This document shows positions 26,292-35,849 of a stretch of 36,812 nucleotides of DNA, piece after piece. Where the stretch lies: positions 1-36,812 of the forward strand of contig VGJS01000042.1 in NCBI GenBank assembly GCA_016867395.1. Reading direction: 5' to 3'. The notes beneath the pieces were generated by a model. The model ran no database searches. It was not told the DNA's origin and was given only the letters and a program-made list of their open reading frames with translations. The position numbers were made by a program, and so were the translations under genes. This stretch comes from Candidatus Handelsmanbacteria bacterium. GTDB taxonomy: Bacteria; Latescibacterota; UBA2968; UBA8231. The first letter of the stretch is position 1. Every line of letters begins with the position of its first letter.

Positions 26292-27411
26292 ATGAGCACC
26301 GTGCCCCCCCAACCGATCGACGAGGTCTCGCGCTGGCTGCACCACTAGCAGGACGAGGCCGACGCCGCCTTTCTCTACCAACACCTGGCCGGGATCGAGT
26401 CCGATTTGCGCCGGTCAGGAACTCTACCAGCGCCTGGCCGGGGTGGAGGATCGCCACGCCGAGTTGTGGAAGCAGGTGCTGTCCGAGCGCGGCCTGGCGC
26501 ACCACCCGCCTTCGGCGCGGGCGCGGCTGATGGTGTGGCTGGCCCGGCGCTTGGGCCCCTCCGTTCTTCTTCCCATGCTCTTCCGCGAAGAAGGACACGA
26601 GACCCGCAGCGACCAGGCCCTCTACCGCCGCAGCGGCGCCGACCATACCCACGAAACCGCCTACACCCTCGCCGTGGAATCGGCCCAGCACGCCCGGACC
26701 CTGGGCGAGTTTGTGGGGGCGCCGGGGGAGCCCTGGCACCACCTGGAATCCGGTAGTATCCTGCGCAACGTGGTGTACGGCTTCAACAACGGCCTGACCG
26801 CTAACTTCGGCCTGGTCGCCGGGGTGATCGGCGCAGCCGTGGACAGCCACTTCATCCTGGTCACTGGGCTGGCCGGCGTGTTGGCGGACGCCCTGTCCAT
26901 GGGTTCCTCCGGGTACCTGGCGGCCAAAAGCGAGCACGAGGTCTACTCCCACGAGATCGCCATCGAGAGCGAGGAGTTGCGGCTTATGCCCGAGCTGGAG
27001 GAGGAGGAACTTTCCCTCATCTACGCGGCCAAGGGCATGGAGGAGGACGAGGCCAGGGACCTGGCGCGTCGGGTGGTGGCCGACCCGCAACTTGCCCTGC
27101 AGGAGCTGATTACCAACGAGCTACAAATCAGCCCTCCCTGCTCCTCCCCCATGCAAGAGGGATGGATCACCGGCGCGGCCACTGCCGTGGGCGCCCTGAT
27201 TCCGGTGGCTCCTTTTCTTTTTCTGCAGGGTGAAACGGCCATCTGGCTGTCCTTCTCCGCCTCCATGTTGGCCCATTTTGCTGTGGGTGCGGCCCGCAGC
27301 GTCTTCACCGGGCTGTCGTTCCTGCGCAGCGGCCTGGAGATGCTGGGGGTGGGCATGGGCGTGGCGGCCCTGGGGTATGCCGTAGGCGACGTGCTGGTCC
27401 GCTGGTTGTGA
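26292..27411 (+). pseudogene. Ferritin-like/VIT1 (CCC1) family metal transporter, broken near its 5' end
   Basis: Reads as a ferritin-like helix pair fused to a VIT1/CCC1 membrane domain, as in MbfA-type iron/manganese transporters. The 5' part begins MSTVPPQPIDEVSRWLHH, then an in-frame TAG (26346-26348), then QDEADAAFLYQHLAGIESD. One extra T near 26415 then shifts the frame; dropping it gives RRQELYQRLAGVEDRHAELW. The rest (from 26443, GTG in frame) is open for 322 codons to 27411. It holds the VIT1 core (VYGFNNGLTANFGLVAGVIGA, SMGSSGYLAAKSE) and several membrane helices. A shortened protein could be made from an internal start. The PPK2 gene begins 18 bp later behind a good ribosome-binding site, so they were an operon. 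Confidence 0.8.
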
Positions 27412-27429
27412 GCGGAAGGAGGGTCCGCC

Positions 27430-28920
27430 GTGTTTGAGACCGCTGAGCTGGGGCGCGAGGTTTCGCGCCGGGAGTTCAAGGCGCAGGTGCCGAAACTGCG
27501 CACCGAACTGCTCGAACTGCAGCAGCAAATGCGTTCCGCCGGCTTTGCGGTGATCGCGGTTTTTGCGGGGGTGGACGGCGCCGGCAAGAGCGAGACGGTA
27601 AACGTCCTCAACGAGTGGATGGACCCCCGCGGCTTCTTGACCCGTGCCTTCGACCCTCCCACCCCGGAAGAACAGGAGCGCCCCATTTCTGGCGCTACTG
27701 GCTGGCCTTGCCCCCTAAGGGGCGGATCGGCCTTTATCTGCGTTCCTGGTACTCGCAGCCCCTGGTGGACCGGGTGTACGACAAGATCGACCAGGCGACC
27801 TTTGACCAGAGCCTCAACCGCGTCACCACCTTCGAGAAGGAGCTGGCCGACGATGGGACGCTGATCCTCACGTTATGGATGCATCTGGGAAAGAAGGCCC
27901 AGAAGAAACGCCTTAATGCCCTCGAAAAGGACGCGCTCACCCGCTGGCGGGTCACCAAGAGGGAGAAGCAGCACAGGAAGATGTACACTGCCTTCGAGCC
28001 GGCGGCCGACCGCCTCTTGCACAAGACCAACACCGGCGAGGCGCCCTGGCACATCGTCGAGGGCGCCGATCACAACTACCGCACTCTGAGGGTGGCCACC
28101 CTGCTGCGCGACGCCATCCGCAGGCACCTGGAGCGGCGGCTGGTGGCCGGCGGCGAGAAATCACCCGCCAGGGCGGGCGCCCGGGGCGAGGTCAAGCAAT
28201 CCCCCACGGTGCTCAGCCGGCTTAAAATATCCCAGCAGGTGGCCCGGTCCCAATACGAGCTATTGCTGGAAAAGTACCAGGGCAAGCTCCACCTGCTTAC
28301 CCACCAGGCCAAGGCCCGGCAGCTATCGACCATCCTGGTTTTCGAGGGGGTGGACTCAGCCGGCAAGGGGGGCCATCCACCGGCTCACCGGGGCCATGGA
28401 CGCCCGGCTCTACCAGGTCATCCCCATCGCCGCCCCAACCGACGAGGAGCGGGCCCAGCACTACCTGTGGCGCTTCTGGAGGCATCTGCCCCGCGCTGGG
28501 CGGGTCACGATCTTCGACCGCAGTTGGTACGGCCGGGTGTTGGTCGAGCGAGTCGAGGGTTTTGCCGACGGCGCGGCGTGGCGGCGGGCCTATGCCGAGA
28601 TCAACGATTTCGAGGAACAACCGGTCGAACACGGCGCGGTGCTGGTGAAGTACTGGGCCCACATCACCAAGGAAGAACAATTGCGGCGCTTCGAGTCGCG
28701 CCAGGAAACGCCCTACAAGAGCTACAAGCTCACCCCGGAGGACTGGCGAAACCGGGAGAAGTGGGACCTCTACGAGCAGGCGGTCAACGACATGGTCGCC
28801 TATACCAGCACCAATTTTTCCCCCTGAACCCTGGTCGAGGGCAACAACAAGCATTTCGCCTGTCTGAAGGTGCTGCGGGTGCTGTGCGAGCGCCTCGATA
28901 CTTTCCTGAACCGGCACTAA
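27430..28920 (+). pseudogene. Two-domain polyphosphate kinase 2 (polyphosphate:AMP phosphotransferase type), frameshifted
   Basis: About 495 codons of two PPK2 domains in tandem, the arrangement of Pap (polyphosphate:AMP phosphotransferase). Domain 1 has AGVDGAGKSETVNVLNEWMDPRG (Walker A), FWRYWLALPPKGRIG and RSWY. Domain 2 has FEGVDSAGKG, YLWRFWRHLPRAGRVTIFDRSWYGRVLVERVEG and SYKLTPEDWRNREKW. Three lesions are visible. One C is missing in the run at 27681-27684. One extra G sits in the run at 28367-28372, after which expected AIHRLTGAMDARLYQV resumes. A TGA at 28825-28827 stands where a conserved Trp is expected (TNFxPW). The start is GTG behind GGAAGGAGGG. If corrected it would be a complete gene, so sequencing error is a real alternative. 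Confidence 0.85.
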
Positions 28921-28978
28921 TCCCCGCTCCGGCGCGAGCGCCGCTGTGCCGCCTACCCACACCTTGGAGAAAGAGGCA

Positions 28979-29547
28979 ATGTCCACAGCACAACCCGGCC
29001 GGCCCGCGTCCGGGCGCGTCCTGGTGGTCGACGACGAGCGGCTCAACCGCACCCTGCTGCGCTCCCTGCTTTAGGCAACCGCCTACCAGGTCAGCGAAGC
29101 CAAGGACGGCGAGCAGGCGCTGGCGCAGGTTGGAGCCGAGGTTCCCGCCGTGATCCTGCTCGATGTGATGATGCCGGGGATGGACGGCTACGCGGTGTGT
29201 CGCGGCCTCAAGGAGGACCAGGCCACCGCCCACTCCCCATCCTGATCGTCACCGCCCTGACACGGGACGGGGGTGAGGATCTGGGCAGCCAGATGTTCGC
29301 CAGCGGACGGCCCGCCTGCAACGCCCAGGGCCAGGCCGCTGCTCCCCTGCGCTGCCGCGACGAGAACCTGGGGGTGATCTATCTGGAGGGCGGAGCAGTG
29401 GTCACCGGTGAGCAGGAGCAGGCGCTCAACGCTTTCTAATGCCTGAGCCACGAGGCCGCGCTGGTGTTGCATGCCGTACAGATCGCCGAGGAGTTGGCGG
29501 GAACCGAGGACCTCAAGTCGCTGATCGAGCGCGAAGGGCACGAATAG
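28979..29547 (+). pseudogene. Response regulator / GAF remnant
   Basis: Starts with ATG behind AAAGAGG. The receiver domain is clear: GRVLVVDDERLNRTLLRSLL, then a TAG (29072-29074), then YQVSEAKDGEQALAQ, ILLDVMMPGMDGY (phospho-Asp present) and, after loss of one base near 29233, PILIVTAL. The expected rest of the receiver is missing. The frame runs into a piece like the end of a GAF domain (APLRCRDENLGVIYLEGG, then QALNAF), with TAA at 29437-29439 and further family-like sequence to TAG at 29545. This suggests an internal deletion that joined a receiver to a GAF end. No active product is expected. Confidence 0.75.
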
Positions 29548-31350
29548 GTGGAACTGCCGCCGGTGACTTCCGACCTGGACCCCCGGCCGGCTCAAGCCCG
29601 TCGAGCCCTTGCCCGACGAGCGCCAGGTGCGCCACTGGCTGGCCCGGGGCTGGGCTTGTGGGCGGAGGATCTCGAACCTTTGGAGGGCGAGCCGCAGGGC
29701 TACGCCGCCGCGCCCTCGGCGATCAAATTGGCTTTGGCTCGCGACGGGCTGGGGGCGTATCTGCTCTCCCCGCCGGAGGAGGTTCTGGCGGGTCTGCGCT
29801 ACCACGGGCTGCGGGCCGCCGTGGGTCTGGAGCAGGACCTGGTGGCCAGGCAGCGCGGGGGGCTTAAGATCGCCGCCGGCCCTGGTCCGGCGCACCGCGG
29901 CCATGATCAAAACCTTGCAGCGGGTACTCCGGGGAAAAACCCGGAGGCGGCAGGGGGGGCTCTGGGTAGTGTATCCCGGCCAACTGCTGGGCCGCAGCGC
30001 CCCGCACAACCGGGGGACTATAGGCCAGGACGTCTTTGGCCGCCCGCTCCCAGCGGCCCTGTCCACCCTCGACGGGAACTTGCTGCTGCCGGGTTCTTTT
30101 ATCTCCCATGACGAGATGGGGCAGCTTCAGGCCGAGCGCTTCGGCTACCTGTGCCAGCGCGGGGGGGGGTGCTCTTGGTGCTTCCGCCCCTCCAACTTTC
30201 GGCCGATTGCCTGTGCCTGTACTGGGTGGTATGAGGGTCCTATCCGCAGCCGGCGGGGGAGGAACTGCTCCTGCCCTGGCTGGAGGATCTGGGGTTGGTG
30301 CAGGGGGAGACGCCGGCCAAGCTGCGGGGGCTGCTGCCCGAGGGTGGCCCAGGCCCATGTCCCTGGCCGTTATCTGCTGGCCCAAGGCTAGCCGCCGGTG
30401 CCCGGCAGGAACAGCTGCCTGCAGTTTGACGTCGAGGTCATGGCCCCCCTTTGTCGAGGGGCAGCCGGTCCGCTTTGCCCGCAGCGTGAAGGCGGGTGAG
30501 CCGGTGGCCCGCCGTCAGGTGCCCAGCCCCGGGGGTGATGTCGGAGCTGGCAGGAGAGGTCGAATTGTTCTTCCCCACCGCGGACGGCACCCTCAAGATC
30601 ACCGAGACCAAGCTAAGCGTGGAACCCGCACTCATCATCGAGCGGGACGTCAGCTTCTCGACCGGCAGGCTGAGCTTTGAGGGCAACGTCTACATTGAGG
30701 GGGCGGTGGAATGCGGCTTTTCGGTGAGGGCTGAAGGAGACATCCTCATCGAGGGGGGATCGAGGAAGGCGCCGAGATTAGCGCCAACTAGGGGAGCATC
30801 ATAATCGGCGGGCCGGTGCCGGGCCGGCGGGCCAAACTGACGGCCCAGCAGGATATCCGGGTGCATCTGGTCCAGCACGCCGCCCTTCCAGCTGGCCAGG
30901 ACATCCTGGTCGGCGAGGCCAGCAGCGCCATCCTGCGGGCCGGGGGGCAGGTGGTGTGGAACCGGCGGCCAGACCTGGGCGCTGCGGCGCATAAAGGCCC
31001 GGCAACTGGGGACTTCCAGCGGGCTGGCGACCGTCCTGGTGGTGGCGGTCAATCGCAAGGAAGCTATTCGCCCCGACCAGCTCAAGCGCTGCATGGAGGA
31101 GAGCCGCAAGCGCATCGTCCAGTTGCTGGCCAGGCTGGGGGTGTCGTGCATCGACGCGGCTGCCCAGCCGCGCCGCAAGGTGCTGCTCAGGGACACCAAG
31201 CAGTTGAACCAGGTGGTGCGGCTGTACCAGCGCTTCCAGGTAGAATACCAGACCCTAAACGGCCAGATCAAGGGGGCCGGGGAGTTGGAGGTGGAGCGGA
31301 TCTACCCCAGGGTCACCCTCCGCCTGGAAAAAAACCAGCACCTCCTTTGA
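29548..31350 (+). pseudogene. FapA (DUF342) family gene, multiply frameshifted
   Basis: A DUF342/FapA protein can be followed through changing frames. It has LKPVEPLPDERQVRHWLARG near 29590 and GQDVFGRPLP near 30030. The beta-helix part near 30570-30780 has ALIIERDVSFSTGRLSFEGN and YIEGAVECGFSVRAEGDI, and continues as QQDIRVHLVQHAALPAGQDI near 30850. A coiled-coil end from 31039 (LYQRFQVEYQTLNGQIKG) runs to a TGA at 31350. At least five frame changes and several stops occur, more than in the neighbouring genes. FapA proteins are polymerising beta-helix proteins linked in some bacteria to flagella or surface structures. The GTG start is uncertain. Confidence 0.7.
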
Positions 31351-31441
31351 CGCGCCCCGCCCCGGCGGACGGTTCTGCAGCAGCGCCCAGGGCAAGCAGG
31401 AAGCCGCCTGACTCAGGGGCGGCTGGCTTTGACGCCTCTGC

Positions 31442-32011
31442 CTACCTCGGGCACAGCTTCTGCAGGGTTTTTTGCAGGGTCTTCATCGCAAAAGGCTTGG
31501 TCAAAAAGGCGTCGGCCCCGGCGGCAAGGGCCTGCTGCATGTTCTCCTCGGAACTGTGCCCGGTGATCGCCAGAACCCCGATGCGGCGGGTTTCCGGGGA
31601 GGATTTGATCTTCTGGCACAACTCGAAGCCGTCCACCCGGCGCATCACCAGGTTGAGAATGACGAGGTCAGGCTTAAATTTGGCGATCAGCAGGCCGGCC
31701 TCGAACCCGTCGGCCGCCGTGGCGAGTTCGTAGTCGCCGGTGCGGCTCAGGTTGCGCAGGATGCCTTTGAGCACCGGCTGATCATCGTCGACGACCAGCA
31801 CCCGGGGCTTGGCGGCGGGCACCTCGTCAAAGGGGGGCCAGTTGTGCTGCTGGAGGAAGTCTCTGAACCCGGCCCGGGGGATGCGGTGATGTTTGCCAGG
31901 GGTTACATAAGCCACGAGTTTGCCGCTTTTAATCCAGTTGTTGACGGTCTCGTACGAGACGCGACAGTGGGCGGCAACTTCACCGGTGGTGAGCAGGCGC
32001 TCGCTCTTCAT
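31442..32011 (-). CDS. Excisionase-type HTH fused to an atypical receiver domain
   Basis: 189 residues, intact. Residues 4-55 form a MerR/excisionase-like HTH (LTTGEVAAHCRVSYETVNNWIKSGKL, PGKHHRIPRAGF). Residues 69-187 form a receiver domain with the acidic pocket VVDDDQ (75-77), Thr150 and Lys172 (LTKPF). The phospho-acceptor position reads LVILNLVMRRVDG, so Asn120 replaces the usual Asp and the following Pro is lost. Canonical phosphorylation is therefore unlikely. This domain order, HTH first, is known in myxobacteria and relatives. It has a near-consensus promoter but no Shine-Dalgarno. It lies convergent to the FapA remnant and is the only intact gene in a broken stretch. Confidence 0.88.
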   Translation of the reverse strand: MKSERLLTTGEVAAHCRVSYETVNNWIKSGKLVAYVTPGKHHRIPRAGFRDFLQQHNWPPFDEVPAAKPRVLVVDDDQPVLKGILRNLSRTGDYELATAADGFEAGLLIAKFKPDLVILNLVMRRVDGFELCQKIKSSPETRRIGVLAITGHSSEENMQQALAAGADAFLTKPFAMKTLQKTLQKLCPR

Positions 32012-32060
32012 GGGTATTAGGGGGGATGGGGGTTGATCGCCATAATAATTTGAATTTTTG

Positions 32061-32089
32061 AAGATAGGTCAGCGCGGCGGCGATGTCAA
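32061..32089 (-). promoter_or_regulatory. Promoter of the HTH-receiver gene
   Basis: Minus-strand -35 TTGACA (32084-32089, perfect) and -10 TATCTT (32061-32066) with a 17-bp spacer. The start would be near 32054, giving a leader of about 43 nt. Confidence 0.7.
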
Positions 32090-32148
32090 TCGCCCTTCGG
32101 CCTTGGGGAGAAGCAAAGGCGGTAGTGGAACGGGGTTTTGCAGCGTGG

Positions 32149-33340
32149 CTATACGGCGGGCTTCTGTTCCTGGGAAGGGCCAAAAAAACAGTTGGCCGCA
32201 TCGTTGGCTACCCGTGAACGTCCTTGAACAGGAGCTTGCACCTTGTGAACCTGGCTCAACGCCAGCTCGCGGGTCTGGGTGGTCAGGTCCGGGCCGGCCG
32301 CGTCGGTGTAGATCAGGTTTATGTGGTCCTTGTCGCCGCCCCGGCTGGCAGGCCAGGTGGCAGGCGGCGACCTTTTCAGGGAGGATCTTGCTGCCGGTGA
32401 TGGGAAACCGCCAGCGGGAGTACTCGACCTGGAAAGAGCGGGCTAGCTGCCCATCGACACTGCGGATCATTGGGGCTTCGCACAGGCGGTCCACCAGCGA
32501 TTGGGTAAGCTGCTCGGTGATTCGGAACCAGGACTGAACCAGCGTGGGAAACAGATAATCGCACCGGGCGTCCACCGTCACCTGATGCGCTCCCTCGCCC
32601 CGCTGCTTCCGCAGCGCCGGACCAATGCCGCCGCTGTTGGCCTGCTGCAGGCTGTCGCGCAGGACCTCCTTGAAGCGGGTGAGCTGTTCGGCCTTGGGGA
32701 GATCCTCCTGCTGGCCCAGCTTGAGGATTAGGTGACGGAGCGGGGTTTAGAGGTTCATATCCACCTCGCGTCCCCGGCGGGTGGGGTGGAGAGTGAAAAC
32801 CGGTGTTGACTGCCGTCCCAGGGTGGCAAAGACCCGGATATTGTGCGGCGCCTCCTTGGGGTGCGCAGCAGCGGCTGGCGGGCGGTGTCCTCGCGCTGCT
32901 CCTGCTGGGCGCCTTTCAGGTCGCGTAGCTTCTCCAGCCCCTGCTGGGCCCGGGCAAAGAACCCCGGGTCGCTGGTGGCTTCGAAGATGATCCACGAAGC
33001 GGCCTTGGATTCGGCCTTGCTGCCGAGATTCTGGACGATCTCGACGTGTCGCGCACCCTCACGGCGTCGGCTCAGCCGGTTGCCGACTTTTACCTGGTAG
33101 GCGCCGTGGATCTGGCCGCGCAGCGAGCCCAGCACGGTGACTGGGCGCAGGTGGGCCAGGCGCAGCTTCGACGCAGCATACTACCAGCACCGGCCCCAGA
33201 CGTGGCTTGCCCTGTTCCTCCACGTCGCTGAGTTCGACCTCGCCCTCGACCTGTTCGCGGATCGTGCCCTTTTGCGTCAGGATGAGGGACGGCAGTTGCG
33301 CAGTTGCGCTTTTTTCTTTTGCGCTTGCCACGCCACCCAC
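32149..33340 (-). pseudogene. Unrecognised gene, frameshifted and interrupted
   Basis: Amino-acid composition and codon-like third positions suggest former coding sequence read in shifting frames on the minus strand. In order: SAKEKSATAQLPSLILTQKG and VEGEVELSDVEEQGKPRLGP (from a GTG at 33340), then LGSLRGQIHGAYQVKVGNRL, RHVEIVQNLGSKAESKAASW, IRVFATLGRQSTPVFTLHP, a TAA at 32747-32749, LILKLGQQEDLPKAEQ, DYLFPTLVQSWFRITEQLTQ and HINLIYTDAAGPDLTTQTRE, ending at TAG 32149. The TAA lies in frame with both flanks, so this may be one gene of about 400 codons or two genes. I recognise no family. Confidence 0.5.
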
Positions 33341-33441
33341 TTTGCGAGCACATGGGAAAGTTGCTCTTGGTTAAAAAAAACCTGATGCCCCCTGGTCAGG
33401 TGTCAAACAGGGCGATGGGCAGAACTGGGGAGGCGAGAAAG

Positions 33442-33456
33442 CCTGAAGCGTTCAGG
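33442..33456 (-). terminator. Small hairpin at the stop codon of the redox fusion gene
   Basis: CCTGAA, 3-nt loop, TTCAGG; the stop codon lies in one arm. On the minus strand it is followed by CTTTCTC, a poor U-tract, so it is a weak terminator candidate. Confidence 0.3.
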
Positions 33457-35749
33457 ATTTTTCCCGCAGTTGCACCGGCGAGGCGATGAGGGGGTCCACC
33501 TGAATAGGGGCGCCGGTTCGAGGATCTACCTGGCCAAATTGGAGAACCCCAGTGGGGCAGGCCGCCACACAGGCGCTGCAGCGCACGCACTGGGGGTCGG
33601 CCATAGGCCGGCCCTTGTTGGCAAAGGCCATGACATCGATACCCTGATGGCAGACCGAGGTGCACACGTTGCAGGAGATGCATTTCTTTTTGTCCGCCAG
33701 AATGCGGAAGCGGCTGAAGCGGGCGTAGATGTGCATCAGGGCGGCGAGGGGGCAGGCAAAGCGGCACCAGGTCCTGCCGCTGAAGTGCCAGTAGAGGCCC
33801 ACACCGAGGACTCCGGCCAGGAAAAGATCGACCAGCCACACGTAATTCAGGAAGGTGAAGGGAAAGCCCAGCGCGGTCCAATCGGCTTTCCTGCCCATCA
33901 GCAGGCCCATGTACAAGGTGGTTACCCAGTGGTCGGCGGGGAGCAGCCAGCCAACCAGTCGCAGGGCGAGCAGCAGGAAGGCCAGTGCCAGGACGACCTG
34001 GCCGACCATATTCAAACGGTTCCAGCCCGGCCCGTGCGGCATCTGCTGCCGGTGGGCGTCCGCCAGGGTTTCGGCCAGAGCCCCGCAGGAGCAGATCCAG
34101 CCGCAGTAGGCGCCCTTGCCCCAGCGGTAGACGATGAGCGGAATGATCACAAAGGTCTGTATAAGGCTGATGAGCAGCCAAGAACCAAGGGGTTGGGCGG
34201 TGAAGACGTTCCAAAAAAAGAGCGGCCAGGCGAGGATCAAGCCCAGGGAGCGCCAGTATTCCCGGCCGTGTTCAGCCCAGGGCGACTCGGGAAAGAGAGC
34301 GTCAGCCAGAGGGTTGAGCGCCCTGCCTTCGGCAAAACAGCCCTGATAGCCTGCCCAGGGCAGCAACAGGTAAGGCAGCAGGAAAAGAGGCAGGCACTGG
34401 ATGAGCACCAGCGTCAGGGTCTGCGCTTTGATATAGGGGGTGGGCCGGCGGCGGCAGCGGCGGTAGCCAAAGAACGCGACGCAAGCGCAATAGGCCAGAG
34501 AATAATAAAACCCCGGTTGTCCCATGGAGATCACCAGGGTATCCCAAAGGGAGGCCGGATCGGCGGGCCGGGCAAGGTTGAAGGGAAAGAGTCCAGCCTG
34601 CTGAAACCAGTGCTTTATGGGAATGCCGGCGTCGGTTTTCCAGTGATAGATGAAGAGGGCCGCCAGCAGGATCAGCCCCAGGGAAACCCGGCGTTTCCAC
34701 GACCACTCGCCGCGGATCTTCACCCCCGACCGGCGCAGGAAGCCCAGCGGCGCTTCGCGGCCGATCATGGCTAGAACCGCGTCATTTGGCAGGCGGTGCT
34801 CCTCACCCTTGGTATTTTTGAGCCGTACCTGCGCGGCGTCGATGCGGGTCACTTCACTGCCCAGCATCAAGGTCAGGCTGCCGCCGCTGGCAGTGGGGGT
34901 ATCGGCCGCTTGATGCAGTTGTGCGGTGTTTTCGGGTTTCGGGCGGGCCAGTTCCTGCCCCCGGTACGCGAGGGTGACCCGACTGCCGGCCTGGGCGAGG
35001 GCAAGGGCAGTTTCCGCCGCACTGTCCCCTCCGCCGACCACCAGCACGTCCTTGCCCACAAAGTCCCCCGGGTCGTGCAGCCGGTAGTAGACCTTGTCCA
35101 GATCCTCGCCTGCCACCCCGAGCCGGCGGTAATTCCCCGAGCGACCGATGGCCACCACCACCCCGCGGGCGCGCAGCGGCTCCCGAGCGGGAATGATCAC
35201 AGCGAAAAGCTCTCCTTGCTTCTTGATATGGTCCACGCTGGCGATGAGCGGCTGTATTCCGAGCGCTGAGGTCTGCGCCTGGAGCTGTGTGAGCAGTTCT
35301 TCTTTGATGGCGGCGGTGATTTTCAGTTCTCCCGCCACTTTCAAGGCGGTAGGGTAGGTATAGATGGGTTTGCCTTTGGGGAAATCGGCTACGGTGGCAA
35401 AAGGAGCCACGGCTTCGATCACTACAAAGGACAAACCAGCTTGGCGGGCAGCTAAGGCTGCCGCGGTACCCGCTACTCCGGCGCCGATGATGGCGACGTC
35501 GGTGATAGCCGGATCGGCGGCTTTCTGGCGCAGGCGCTGGAATTGCGGGTCGATGTGGAGGGTTTCGATGGCCTGGGTGCCGGAATTTGCGGCGAACTTG
35601 AGCAGCGGTATACCCCTCAAGTCGCCGGCGATGATCAGCCTGGGAACGCTGGTCCGCCCCTCGTCGTCCACTTGGGGCAGGGGTTCCACCGTGCCAGCCG
35701 GCCACTGGGTGTGCAGCCAGTGGGTATAGCGCAGGGTCCACGTGAGCAT
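33452..35749 (-). CDS. Membrane redox fusion: thioredoxin reductase-like FAD/NAD(P) module plus NapH/CcoG-like 4Fe-4S module
   Basis: 765 residues. Residues about 84-340 are a two-dinucleotide-fold flavoprotein with FAD loop IGAGVAG (88-94) and NAD(P) loop VVGGGDSAAE (237-246). About seven membrane helices lie between residues 355 and 655. Cys motifs at membrane edges are YCGWICSCG (Cys549, 553, 555) and TWCRFACPL (Cys662, 666), as in NapH/CcoG-type proteins. Two 4Fe-4S ferredoxin sites follow: Cys690-693-696-700 and Cys721-724-727-731. Electrons from NAD(P)H could pass through flavin to iron-sulfur clusters at the membrane, but the acceptor is unknown. The redox CxxC of true thioredoxin reductase is absent. 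Start is an ATG after GAAGAGG, and the gene is intact, unlike its neighbours. Confidence 0.88.
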   Translation of the reverse strand: MLTWTLRYTHWLHTQWPAGTVEPLPQVDDEGRTSVPRLIIAGDLRGIPLLKFAANSGTQAIETLHIDPQFQRLRQKAADPAITDVAIIGAGVAGTAAALAARQAGLSFVVIEAVAPFATVADFPKGKPIYTYPTALKVAGELKITAAIKEELLTQLQAQTSALGIQPLIASVDHIKKQGELFAVIIPAREPLRARGVVVAIGRSGNYRRLGVAGEDLDKVYYRLHDPGDFVGKDVLVVGGGDSAAETALALAQAGSRVTLAYRGQELARPKPENTAQLHQAADTPTASGGSLTLMLGSEVTRIDAAQVRLKNTKGEEHRLPNDAVLAMIGREAPLGFLRRSGVKIRGEWSWKRRVSLGLILLAALFIYHWKTDAGIPIKHWFQQAGLFPFNLARPADPASLWDTLVISMGQPGFYYSLAYCACVAFFGYRRCRRRPTPYIKAQTLTLVLIQCLPLFLLPYLLLPWAGYQGCFAEGRALNPLADALFPESPWAEHGREYWRSLGLILAWPLFFWNVFTAQPLGSWLLISLIQTFVIIPLIVYRWGKGAYCGWICSCGALAETLADAHRQQMPHGPGWNRLNMVGQVVLALAFLLLALRLVGWLLPADHWVTTLYMGLLMGRKADWTALGFPFTFLNYVWLVDLFLAGVLGVGLYWHFSGRTWCRFACPLAALMHIYARFSRFRILADKKKCISCNVCTSVCHQGIDVMAFANKGRPMADPQCVRCSACVAACPTGVLQFGQVDPRTGAPIQVDPLIASPVQLREKS

Positions 35750-35792
35750 GGGGCCTCTTCAGGGGTTCCGTGATATTTGTTGGTGGGGCAAA

Positions 35793-35849
35793 GGAGGAGA
35801 TTTATTTGCTAAGATATTGAAAATTAGCTACGTTGAGTATATCTCCTCC
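35793..35849. repeat. Inverted repeat GGAGGAGAT/ATCTCCTCC in the leader of the redox fusion gene
   Basis: A perfect 9-bp inverted repeat (35793-35801 and 35841-35849) with a 39-bp AT-rich spacer. In the minus-strand transcript one arm is itself a Shine-Dalgarno-like GGAGGAG, so base-pairing could mask or expose it. Function unknown. Confidence 0.5.

Noticed and set aside
26292..28920. Stop-codon recoding or programmed frameshifting in the VIT1 and PPK2 genes
   Set aside because: TAG, TGA and TAA end intact genes elsewhere in the window, no slippery site or selenocysteine-type structure is evident, and lesions are scattered through several unrelated genes.
31442..32011. Excisionase of a prophage or integrative element
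   Set aside because: The HTH is of excisionase type but is fused to a receiver domain, and there is no integrase, attachment site or phage gene nearby.
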